Notes under the pieces: generated by a model | Database searches by the model: none | What the model was told of the DNA's origin: nothing | Seen by the model: the letters and a program-made list of their open reading frames with translations, nothing else | Made by a program: the position numbers and the translations under genes | Shown: in pieces, positions 7,294-14,110 of the stretch | Layout: each line of letters starts with the position of its first letter | Numbering within the stretch: the first letter of the stretch is position 1 | DNA from: Bacillota bacterium | GTDB lineage: Bacteria; Bacillota; Clostridia; Lachnospirales; Lachnospiraceae | Assembly (NCBI GenBank): GCA_023415055.1 | Contig: JAEZLZ010000056.1 | Location: forward strand, 1-23,672 | Reading direction: 5' to 3' | Length of the DNA stretch: 23,672 nucleotides

Positions 7294-8046
7294 ATGGAAA
7301 AGAACGTCAATGATGAAATTGAAATCGATTTGCTTGAATTGCTATATTTACTAAAGACAAGGTTGTGGATTATTCTCTTAACAATGCTGATTTTGGCATC
7401 CGGAACAGGCTTGGTCAGCAAATTTCTAATCACCCCGATATATCAATCAACAGCAAAGCTGTATATCTTAACAAAATCTACTTCGATCACCAGCCTGGCG
7501 GATATTCAGCTGGGAACCCAGCTGACCCAGGATTACATGATTCTGATCAAGAGCCGTCCCGTAGTGACACAGGTCATCGACAATCTTGAGCTGGATATGA
7601 CCTACGAACAATTAGTTGATATTATCACGATCTCAAATGTCAGTAATACAAGAATTCTTGCCATACAGGCAGAGTATCCCGATGCCTATATGGCGAAACG
7701 AATTGTCGATGAATTTGCACAGGTTTCCAGAACTCAGATTGCTAAGATAATGGATACGGCAGAGCCTACGATCGTAGAGGATGGCTATGCTTCTCCCGAT
7801 CCCTCCAGTCCGAATACAAAGAAGAATGTCTTAATAGCTGCAATCATAGGAGCAGTTCTGTCTGCGGGTATTATTATTGTTCTGCATCTGATGGATGATA
7901 CGTTGAAGACCTCGGAGGATGTGGAGAAATACCTTGGATTGACAACCTTAGGCTTGATTCCGATTGAGCTCAATCAGACCAAAGGTGGCGATCAAAAGAA
8001 GAAACAACGGCAGAAGAAGGCGCTTGCCAGAAAGGGCGAGAGGTAA
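7294..8046 (+). CDS. cpsC: Wzz/CpsC-type chain-length and kinase-activator protein
   Basis: 250 residues. The N-terminal cytoplasmic segment DEIEIDLLELLYLLK is typical of Wzz proteins. A first membrane helix (about 24-46) precedes an external domain with the TPIYQSTAKLYIL start common to the family. A Pro-rich stretch (SPDPSSPNTKKN) precedes the second membrane helix (about 178-200), and the tail is cytoplasmic and very basic. In Gram-positive capsule systems this protein activates the separate BY-kinase encoded next to it and helps set polymer length. Ribosome binding site AAAGGAG lies at 7281-7287, and the gene ends 5 bases before the kinase gene. Confidence 0.92.
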   Translation: MEKNVNDEIEIDLLELLYLLKTRLWIILLTMLILASGTGLVSKFLITPIYQSTAKLYILTKSTSITSLADIQLGTQLTQDYMILIKSRPVVTQVIDNLELDMTYEQLVDIITISNVSNTRILAIQAEYPDAYMAKRIVDEFAQVSRTQIAKIMDTAEPTIVEDGYASPDPSSPNTKKNVLIAAIIGAVLSAGIIIVLHLMDDTLKTSEDVEKYLGLTTLGLIPIELNQTKGGDQKKKQRQKKALARKGER

Positions 8047-8051
8047 GAGTT

Positions 8052-8750
8052 ATGAAAAATATATCATTTTCGAAGAGACAGGAATTAGACTATAGAGCAA
8101 ATGAAGCTTATAAGACACTTCGAACCAATATACAGTTCTGCGGTGATGATATAAAGGTTATCGCATTAACAAGCTGTACACCAAATGAGGGCAAGAGCAG
8201 TGTTTCCTTTAATCTCGCAACCTCGATTGCGGATGTAGAGAAGAAAGTAATCTTAATTGATGCGGATCTTCGAAAATCCGTATTGGTAGGCAGATACCAG
8301 GTAGGCGCAATCCAGGGAGGCTTAACCCATTACCTGATCGGTGAGAAGAAGCTTGAGGATGTGATATACCAATCCGATATCAAAGGGATGGACATTATAT
8401 TCTCCGGTGCTACCTGCCCCAATCCCTCCGAGCTTCTTAGTCATGCTAGATTCGCAGAAATGATTGCTCATTTTAGAGAAATCTATGATTATGTGATTAT
8501 CGATACACCGCCTTTGGGCTCGGTGATTGATAGTGCCATCATTGCTAAGCTTTGTGACGGAGCGATGCTGATCATCGAATCAAATATGATATCCTATCGT
8601 TTTGCACAAACGGTTAAGGAGCAATTAGAGAAATCGAATTGTAAGGTCCTTGGTGCGGTACTGAATAAGGTTCCTATGGATAAGAATGGATATTACGGCA
8701 AATATTATGGAAAATACTACGGTAAATACTATGGCACCTATGGCCAATAA
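8052..8750 (+). CDS. cpsD: CpsD-type bacterial tyrosine (BY) kinase
   Basis: 232 residues. Cytoplasmic autokinase of the polysaccharide export machine. It has a Walker A motif in CTPNEGKSSVSF, Walker A' in VILIDADLRKS and Walker B in YDYVIIDTPP. The C-terminal tyrosine cluster is built from four near-identical YYG(K/T) units, the autophosphorylation tail that CpsB dephosphorylates. It needs the adjacent CpsC-like protein for activity, because it has no membrane domain of its own. Unlike the two kinases further right in the window, this pair is split into separate polypeptides. It is the last gene of the operon, with a terminator about 30 bases downstream. Confidence 0.94.
   Translation: MKNISFSKRQELDYRANEAYKTLRTNIQFCGDDIKVIALTSCTPNEGKSSVSFNLATSIADVEKKVILIDADLRKSVLVGRYQVGAIQGGLTHYLIGEKKLEDVIYQSDIKGMDIIFSGATCPNPSELLSHARFAEMIAHFREIYDYVIIDTPPLGSVIDSAIIAKLCDGAMLIIESNMISYRFAQTVKEQLEKSNCKVLGAVLNKVPMDKNGYYGKYYGKYYGKYYGTYGQ
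8691..8738 (+). repeat. Four in-frame 12-bp repeats encoding the tyrosine tail
   Basis: Four tandem units of the pattern TAY-TAY-GGN-AAR (the last ending ACC) encode YYGK, YYGK, YYGK and YYGT. The third codon bases differ from unit to unit, so the protein repeat is being kept while the DNA repeat decays. This suggests selection for tyrosine number rather than recent slippage. Confidence 0.85.
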
Positions 8751-8780
8751 GACCTTATAGCAGCTATAAAATGCTTCAGA

Positions 8781-8813
8781 ACCTCTCGGGCCATTTGTCC
8801 CGGGAGGTTTTTT
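8781..8813 (+). terminator. Intrinsic terminator of the sortase/Cps operon
   Basis: ACCTCTCGGG (8781-8790) and CCCGGGAGGT (8799-8808) form a 10-bp stem with one G-U pair, followed by six T (8808-8813). A separate perfect 15-bp palindrome (TTATAGC-A-GCTATAA, 8755-8769) sits between the kinase stop and this stem. Confidence 0.9.
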
Positions 8814-8863
8814 CGATAGAAATTAGAAACTGCCAGGGCAAACAACCATGGTCTGGGTATCTA

Positions 8864-10099
8864 TCATAACTCTAGCCAACGAAGCAACTTCGAGCGCTTC
8901 TCAAAGGTACTATTTTTATTCGTAGAGATAGTAGTCTTAAGGTAGGTAATCATATTCTTACGGCTTAAATTATAGATAAATCTATGGAGCCATGCGAGTG
9001 GTAGCAGTACAGGATGTTTTTTGGCATACCCATATCGAAGGTTCAGCTTTCGATAGGAGGGGAAAGCAAAGGTACATACCCTTCGGATGCCTTCTGTCGC
9101 TGCCTCAGAAGGTTTATCTTCTATATAATTCATCATTCGGGCACCTATGATTCGTTCCTCGCCTCTTTTTCCAAAGACACCTCCGGTTATAATATCCGAT
9201 ATTAATTCATCGATATAAGGACTGTTAACAATCGACTGCTTGTTGAACAGTTCAGGTATCTTAAGCTGGAATAAACGGTTACATACGGCAAAAATCGTAT
9301 TGGAAAATTGAGTTACGATGTAACGTTCTGTATTTTTAGATAAATAGAGCCAATTGATTTGATCTATATTTTTCTCGACAAATAGGGTGAAATCACATAA
9401 CTGACGTAAGCCGAAGCCGCTACTTTTCATGTGCTGAGCCATATGTAGAATTAGATGAAGAACCTGGTCCTCCGGGGATAGGGTTAAGGTGGTTGATCCA
9501 TTCACCTGAGTGATTACTGCATGATCCCATACGCTATCGGTAAAGTCCTTAGAATACGTGAATTTTTCTTCATCCATAAGAGACAAATGTACCTCAATAG
9601 AAGGTAATAATTTATGATTATAACCAATGTGTTTGAGATCTGCCTCGCCTTTTACATAGTTAAACTGGGTTAATAATTGATCTACCTTATCCAAATCCTC
9701 TTTGTGAATTAGAATATCTGCATCCCCCATTGTTCTTAGTTCCGCTTCGGGATAACATTCTCTGATAATAATACCCTTTAGAGCAATTACCGGAATACTA
9801 TACTGATGAAACTTATCTAACACTTCACTGAGCTGCTGAATGTGTTGAATTTGTGTAATTGCTGAGTATAAGGTGACATCTTGCCATCTTGACATTAATG
9901 ATGAGTCTGGACCTTGACCGGATTTCAACTTGCTTATTACAGGAAAAAGCAAGGCATGTACCTGGTGAGCAACTGCCTCCTCGAAGATATAATTCCAGTC
10001 AATGGTTTCATCAATGCTATAATCAAGCTTTTCTTCAGATGGCTGGTTATGTATGGCAGATGATAATAATTCGACTAATTTCTGATGATTCTTATCCAC
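8864..10099 (-). CDS. Nucleotidyltransferase-family protein (NTP_transf_5 type) of the peptide island
   Basis: 411 residues. The core has the pattern IALKG (106-109), an arginine at 122 and GDADILI (125-131). That matches the nucleotidyltransferase fold with metal-binding D126 and D128, as in the NTP_transf_5 (PF14907) family. Such proteins occur beside PqqD-like and HPr-kinase-like genes in lasso peptide and related clusters, where they are proposed to modify the peptide or a carrier; their reaction is largely unproven. The rest is mostly helical with no other motif recognised. It starts at GTG 10099, with AAGGAG eight bases upstream. It is transcribed away from the ABC exporter, and a good promoter lies in the shared divergent region. 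Its 3' end faces the cps operon terminator. Confidence 0.8.
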   Translation of the reverse strand: MDKNHQKLVELLSSAIHNQPSEEKLDYSIDETIDWNYIFEEAVAHQVHALLFPVISKLKSGQGPDSSLMSRWQDVTLYSAITQIQHIQQLSEVLDKFHQYSIPVIALKGIIIRECYPEAELRTMGDADILIHKEDLDKVDQLLTQFNYVKGEADLKHIGYNHKLLPSIEVHLSLMDEEKFTYSKDFTDSVWDHAVITQVNGSTTLTLSPEDQVLHLILHMAQHMKSSGFGLRQLCDFTLFVEKNIDQINWLYLSKNTERYIVTQFSNTIFAVCNRLFQLKIPELFNKQSIVNSPYIDELISDIITGGVFGKRGEERIIGARMMNYIEDKPSEAATEGIRRVCTFAFPSYRKLNLRYGYAKKHPVLLPLAWLHRFIYNLSRKNMITYLKTTISTNKNSTFEKRSKLLRWLEL

Positions 10100-10156
10100 G
10101 ACTATTTCTCCTTATTTTTGCAGATTTATTTATCTTAAATAGAAATTTATGGAATA

Positions 10157-10185
10157 ATTATAGCATTGTTAAGATAAGGAGACAA
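10157..10185 (-). promoter_or_regulatory. Promoter of the nucleotidyltransferase gene
   Basis: On the minus strand TTGTCT (10180-10185), a 17-base spacer and TATAAT (10157-10162). Start of transcription near 10150 gives a leader of about 50 bases before the GTG. Confidence 0.7.
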
Positions 10186-10232
10186 CAATAATTTACAAAT
10201 AATGTAAGAATTAAGCAGAGGTAATCGGGCAC

Positions 10233-10268
10233 CAAGAACCCTTTCTTGTCCTTTTTGCAAAAAAAGGA
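10233..10268. other. Two abutting perfect hairpins in the divergent region
   Basis: CAAGAA-CCCT-TTCTTG (10233-10248) is followed with no gap by TCCTTTTT-GCAA-AAAAAGGA (10249-10268). Both stems are perfect, and the second carries a GNRA-type tetraloop. The element is in the 430-base non-coding gap between the nucleotidyltransferase and the ABC exporter, upstream of the rightward promoter and downstream of neither gene. It is not a terminator in either direction that I can justify. Function is unknown. Confidence 0.4.
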
Positions 10269-10320
10269 GACGAGTTGTATTTTGCTGAGGTTTACTGTCA
10301 ATCATTAATTATTTATTTGA

Positions 10321-10349
10321 TTGAAAAAGTTAATATCTTATAATATAAT
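10321..10349 (+). promoter_or_regulatory. Promoter of the radical SAM peptide operon
   Basis: TTGAAA (10321-10326), 17 bases, TATAAT (10344-10349). Transcription would start near 10356, about 175 bases before the ABC exporter start, and would run into the stem-loop at 10392-10436. Confidence 0.8.
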
Positions 10350-10391
10350 GTGGATATGGAAAAAAATGGTAGGTCTAATACAATAAACACG

Positions 10392-10436
10392 AAAGATAAA
10401 ATTAAGGAAGGAGTCTACCTTAGTTTTATCTTTTTT
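10392..10436 (+). terminator. Intrinsic terminator inside the operon leader (attenuator candidate)
   Basis: AAAGATAAAATTAAGG pairs with CCTTAGTTTTATCTTT over 16 bp with one G-U, around a 10-base loop, followed by a run of T to 10436. It lies between the promoter at 10321-10349 and the first gene of the operon, with no convincing second promoter after it. Transcription of the operon must therefore pass through it. GGTAG at 10368-10372 could pair with CTACC at 10415-10419 and disturb the stem, but that pairing is short. Confidence 0.75.
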
Positions 10437-10529
10437 ATTAAAACGACATAATTTCTCATGTTATTTACATAAGGAGCTTCCCATAATTAAATTCGTTTCA
10501 ATATGTTTGAAAATCAGGTGAGGGATATT

Positions 10530-12293
10530 ATGATTTCATATATCAAAAAACTAAAGAGAAAAATCAAAGAAGGCATATTTAAGGAAATGTGGCTGGAAGC
10601 AAAGTGGATGTACCAATATGCAAGAAAGTATCGTTTTGCAATCTTTTATTACATAGTGTTAGGTATTCTAGGTACTGGGATGGGATTAGCCGGGAGTGTA
10701 GCTTCCAAGTATTTAATTGATACCGTCACCGGATTCCATACTTCTAATATTAGTTTTATTATAGCCGTTGTTCTTAGTATGGCACTTGGCAATATCATAA
10801 TCGGAGCCATCACCAGTAGGATTTCTACTAAGATAAGCATTAAGGTAAATAATGAAATTCAAGCAGATATCTATGATGCAATCATGAGAACGGATTGGGA
10901 AGCACTTTCCCAGTTTCATAGCGGTGACCTTCTCAATCGTCTCAATGGGGATGGCAGTACAGTTGCAGACAGTGTTCTGGGATGGATCCCTTCCTTGATA
11001 ACCAGATTACTACAATTTAGTGCAACCTTGGTCATCATCTTATATTATGATTCAACCATGGCTGTCATTGCATTGCTAAGCGCTCCGGTAACGATGATCA
11101 TGTCAAGAATGCTGGTAGGCCGTATGAGAAATTATAATAAGAAGATGCGGCAGGTAAGCAGTGAAATGATGTCGTTCAACGAGGAATCATTTCAAAATAT
11201 TCAAACAATTAAAAGCTTTGATTTGATAAATCTATTTGGCAATAAATTAAAAAATGTTCAAAAAAATTATGCAGATAATGCACTCGATTACAATAAGTTT
11301 TCCATCTATACTTCCTCCTTTATGTCACTTGTAGGTATCGTTGTAACCTATGCTACCTTCGGTTGGGGTGTATATCGGTTATGGAGTAGAGCGATAACTT
11401 ATGGAACGATGACACTGTTCCTGCAATTATCGGGTTCGCTGTCAAGTGGCTTCTCTTCCTTAGTAGGAATGGTTCCTTCCGCGATAGGGGCAACTACTTC
11501 TGCAGGTAGAGTAATGGCGATTATTGGACTACCAAGGGAGAAGGAGAAAGATCTGAATAGAGTGAGTACCATCGATAACGGTACACAGAAGCAGGGGTTA
11601 ACAGTACAGCTTACGAATATCAATTTTTATTATAAAAATAGGGAAAAAGTTGTTCAGGATGTTACGATTACTGCGAAACCCCAGGAAATAATTGCTATTA
11701 CAGGAGCTTCCGGAGAAGGAAAGACAACATTACTTCGAATTATATTAGGTTTATTGAATCCGTCAGTAGGTGAAGCAAAGCTGATCGACGTAAATGGTTT
11801 GGAAGTCAGCATTTCTTCTGCAACTAGAAGATTTATTGCATACGTTCCCCAGGGTAATACCATATTTTCCGGTACCATAGCAGATAATCTACGAATGGTT
11901 AAGCCCGAGGCTACCGAGGAAGAAATGATTGCAATGCTGAAAGCAGCTTGTGCTTATGATTTTATAGAGGCTTTGCCGGAAGGTATCTATACCAAAGTTG
12001 GTGAAAAGGGTGTAGGCTTCTCGGAAGGGCAAGCTCAGCGAATATCGATAGCAAGAGCCTTGCTGCGGGATGCACCAATTTTGCTGCTTGATGAAGCTAC
12101 ATCAGCATTGGACATCGTTACAGAGAAAGAAGTTTTGCGCAGGGTTATGGCTTTTGGAAAAAAGCGCACTTGTATCTTGATTACCCATCGCCAAAGTGTC
12201 TTATCGATGTGTGACAGAGTATATCATATATGTGAAGCTCAGGTAAAAGAATGCAAGCTGGAAACAGATACGGATATGGCTGCAAATTTCTAA
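10530..12293 (+). CDS. ABC-type peptide exporter (fused membrane and ATPase domains)
   Basis: 587 residues from the chosen start. The N-terminal half has six hydrophobic segments of an ABCB-type exporter. The C-terminal half is the ATPase: Walker A in GASGEGKTT (about residue 390), Q-loop in YVPQGNTIFSGTI, an ABC signature of the form FSEGQ in place of LSGGQ (about 496), Walker B in ILLLDEATSALD (about 516) and the switch His in ITHR. There is no N-terminal C39 peptidase domain, so it does not trim a leader itself. Homodimeric exporters of this form move finished lasso and other ribosomal peptides. ATG 10530 is preferred to ATG 10503 because AGGTGAGGG (10516-10524) precedes it; ATG 10503 lacks such a site. 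It is the first gene of the operon and likely exports the modified product of the peptide encoded at 13802. Confidence 0.9.
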   Translation: MISYIKKLKRKIKEGIFKEMWLEAKWMYQYARKYRFAIFYYIVLGILGTGMGLAGSVASKYLIDTVTGFHTSNISFIIAVVLSMALGNIIIGAITSRISTKISIKVNNEIQADIYDAIMRTDWEALSQFHSGDLLNRLNGDGSTVADSVLGWIPSLITRLLQFSATLVIILYYDSTMAVIALLSAPVTMIMSRMLVGRMRNYNKKMRQVSSEMMSFNEESFQNIQTIKSFDLINLFGNKLKNVQKNYADNALDYNKFSIYTSSFMSLVGIVVTYATFGWGVYRLWSRAITYGTMTLFLQLSGSLSSGFSSLVGMVPSAIGATTSAGRVMAIIGLPREKEKDLNRVSTIDNGTQKQGLTVQLTNINFYYKNREKVVQDVTITAKPQEIIAITGASGEGKTTLLRIILGLLNPSVGEAKLIDVNGLEVSISSATRRFIAYVPQGNTIFSGTIADNLRMVKPEATEEEMIAMLKAACAYDFIEALPEGIYTKVGEKGVGFSEGQAQRISIARALLRDAPILLLDEATSALDIVTEKEVLRRVMAFGKKRTCILITHRQSVLSMCDRVYHICEAQVKECKLETDTDMAANF

Positions 12294-12372
12294 AAGAGTA
12301 AGTAATTAATTGTTTTAAATAACAACAAGAGATTTGATAAGAAAATTCAAAAGGATAAGGAGACTAAGTACT

Positions 12373-12645
12373 ATGAAAATCAAAGAAGGATTTATCTTAA
12401 GAAAAATTGCAAACGCAGACATGGTTATCCCGATTGGCAAGAATATCGCCGATTTTAACGGGGTGATATCACTGAATGAGACAGCAGCATTCCTATGGAG
12501 TAAGTTGAAGGATGAAATTGAGCTTAATAACCTAGTGGAGGAGCTTAGGAAGGAATATGAAATAAGTAGGGAACTGGCACAGAAGGATGTAGAGCAATTT
12601 ATCTCTGAGCTTATGCAGGCAAACATGCTCGAACAATACGCATAA
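12373..12645 (+). CDS. PqqD-like peptide recognition protein (RRE)
   Basis: 90 residues. Small winged-helix proteins of this kind bind the leader of a precursor peptide and present it to the modifying enzyme. The N-terminal beta strands carry MKIKEGFILRKIANADMVIP, followed by the family's DFNGVISLNETAAFLW stretch. That corresponds to the xxxLNxxxxxxW turn before the recognition helix. The C-terminal helices (ELRKEYEIS...VEQFISELMQANML) are also typical. The start at ATG 12373 is preceded by AAGGAGA (12357-12363); upstream in-frame codons have no site. It lies 12 bases before the radical SAM gene. The same protein type is a fused domain or separate subunit in pyrroloquinoline quinone, mycofactocin and lasso peptide systems. 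Confidence 0.87.
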   Translation: MKIKEGFILRKIANADMVIPIGKNIADFNGVISLNETAAFLWSKLKDEIELNNLVEELRKEYEISRELAQKDVEQFISELMQANMLEQYA

Positions 12646-12657
12646 GGGAGAGCAGAC

Positions 12658-13794
12658 ATGGATAGAGAACAATTAGACCGATTTCCCTTAAATGGGACCT
12701 TTGAGTTAACAGCCAGATGTAATCTTAGCTGTAAGATGTGTTTGGTTCGCATAGATAATAAAAGAATGGCTGAGCTCGGTGGAAGAGAAAGAACAGCGGA
12801 GGAATGGATACGTATGGCACAGGAGGTGAAGGAAGCCGGAACGATCGGGCTTCTCCTAACCGGTGGAGAACCGATGCTACGCCCTGATTTCATACAAATC
12901 TATAAAGCAATTGCACAGATGGGGTTTATGTTAACGTTGTATACCAATGCAACCTTGGTGACGGAAGAAATTATGGAGGTGTTAACGGAATTCCCTCCGC
13001 ATAATATTGGAATTACAGCCTATGGAGCATCGTCAAAAACCTATGAGAAGGTATGTGGAAATGCAAATGCATATAATAGGATGCTTGAGGGGGTTGAGCA
13101 ATTAAAGCGTTTACCATCAAAACTATCGATCCGGACGACAATTATTAAAGATAACCTCGAGGACATAGACGAAATATCAGAGTGGGCCTATAGTCTTGAC
13201 CCCAATATAGATTTTGGTATATCTAGAATTGTGATTAAACCAGTGCGAGGTGGTATAGCAGATGTTGAAGCTTGTCGTTTATCACCGGAAGAAAATGTGT
13301 CTTTAATAGAAAAAACAGAAACGAAATATACGGTGAACCCCTTTATAGGATATCTTAAAGAAAATACAATAGAAATAGCAGATTATCTAAAATTAAAGGA
13401 AGAAAAAAAAGAAGAGCAAGTTTATCGAAGAGAGGATCTTATTAAGCACAATAAATTCACTCTATATGGATGTAATGCGGGAATCTATTCTTATACTATC
13501 TCCTGGGATGGTAAACTTATCGGTTGTCAGCTGCTTGGGGATTGTTGGACTTACCCATTTGATAATAAATTTCAGCAAGCATGGGATGAATATCCTAAGA
13601 AGGTTAACCTTCAACCCAAGCCTGAAGTGTGCAGGGGTTGTAAGCTTAGCTGTAACGCCTGCCCTGCAACCCGTCTCGCCGAGACAGGTAACTTAAGTGG
13701 TTTCTCGGAATACCTTTGTAATGAAAGTAAACTAAAGAGTGATATGAATAGGAAGCTAATAACATTAATGCAAAATCATTATAAGAAAGGATGA
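12658..13794 (+). CDS. Radical SAM/SPASM peptide-modifying enzyme
   Basis: 378 residues. Cys21, Cys25 and Cys28 (ARCNLSCKMC) form the CX3CX2C site for the [4Fe-4S] cluster that cleaves S-adenosylmethionine. GGEPMLRPDF is the SAM-binding GGE motif. The C-terminus is a SPASM-type domain: C272-x12-G-x4-C290, C296, then C325, C328, C332, C335 and C354, for auxiliary iron-sulfur clusters. The central block is spaced C-x2-C-x3-C-x2-C rather than the standard CX2CX5CX3C. Enzymes of this class build thioether or carbon-carbon crosslinks, or remove groups, in ribosomal peptides. It lies between the PqqD-like gene and the candidate precursor, with 12- and 7-base gaps. Which bond it makes cannot be told from sequence. 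The precursor's three Cys and many aromatic residues allow several possibilities. Confidence 0.93.
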   Translation: MDREQLDRFPLNGTFELTARCNLSCKMCLVRIDNKRMAELGGRERTAEEWIRMAQEVKEAGTIGLLLTGGEPMLRPDFIQIYKAIAQMGFMLTLYTNATLVTEEIMEVLTEFPPHNIGITAYGASSKTYEKVCGNANAYNRMLEGVEQLKRLPSKLSIRTTIIKDNLEDIDEISEWAYSLDPNIDFGISRIVIKPVRGGIADVEACRLSPEENVSLIEKTETKYTVNPFIGYLKENTIEIADYLKLKEEKKEEQVYRREDLIKHNKFTLYGCNAGIYSYTISWDGKLIGCQLLGDCWTYPFDNKFQQAWDEYPKKVNLQPKPEVCRGCKLSCNACPATRLAETGNLSGFSEYLCNESKLKSDMNRKLITLMQNHYKKG

Positions 13795-13801
13795 TTATGT
13801 T

Positions 13802-14107
13802 ATGAAAAAGTATGAAACGCCACGTATGAGTATGGATAGGTTGATGTTATTTGAGAGGATTGCTGATAGATGTTGGGCTGGTGGTAATGTCTCTTTTTCA
13901 AATGATAATGACGGAAAACCTGAGAAAATAATTAAAATCAAAAAACATGGTGGTTGTGGATATGATGAACTAGAACAGTATTTAGATGGGGTTAGGTCAT
14001 ATTTTAATAATATATGCGATTACAGATCATGGAAAGAAGAAAATATTAAACCTAGACATCGCTATAGTGAAACGAAAGATAAATGGACTTATGTTCCGGT
14101 AAGTTAA
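13802..14107 (+). CDS. Candidate ribosomal peptide (RiPP) precursor
   Basis: 101 residues, no family recognised. It starts MKKYETPRMSMDRL. The Y4-x-x-P7 pattern followed by hydrophobic residues is like the leader motif that PqqD-type recognition proteins bind in lasso peptides. No membrane segment or signal peptide is seen. There are three cysteines (C24 in DRCWAGG, C52 in HGGCGYD, C72 in NICDYR) and a striking number of aromatic residues in the second half (Y54, Y60, Y67, F68, Y74, W77, Y88, W95, Y97). The last residue is Ser101. The gene sits directly between the radical SAM gene and the kinase-like gene, 7 and 3 bases away, behind AAAGGATG. It is longer than most lasso precursors. It could instead be a small carrier or partner protein; the precursor role rests on position, size and the YxxP motif. 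Confidence 0.6.
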   Translation: MKKYETPRMSMDRLMLFERIADRCWAGGNVSFSNDNDGKPEKIIKIKKHGGCGYDELEQYLDGVRSYFNNICDYRSWKEENIKPRHRYSETKDKWTYVPVS

Positions 14108-14110
14108 ATT

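Noticed and set aside
8691..8738. Short tandem repeat as a CRISPR-like or slippage locus.
   Set aside because: The 12-bp units are in frame, encode the kinase tyrosine tail and differ at third codon positions, so they are protein repeats.
8755..8769. Perfect 15-bp palindrome as an operator.
   Set aside because: It lies between a stop codon and a terminator with no promoter nearby; chance or an mRNA 3' structure is simpler.
10275..10343. A 22-codon reading frame starting TTG behind AAGGAGA in the divergent gap.
   Set aside because: It runs through the -35 and -10 boxes of the operon promoter, so it would not be on the main transcript, and the product has no notable features.
12315..12893. 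A 192-codon minus-strand frame opposite the PqqD-like and radical SAM genes.
   Set aside because: Serine/leucine-rich composition typical of antisense shadow; both plus-strand genes are clear family members with their own ribosome binding sites.
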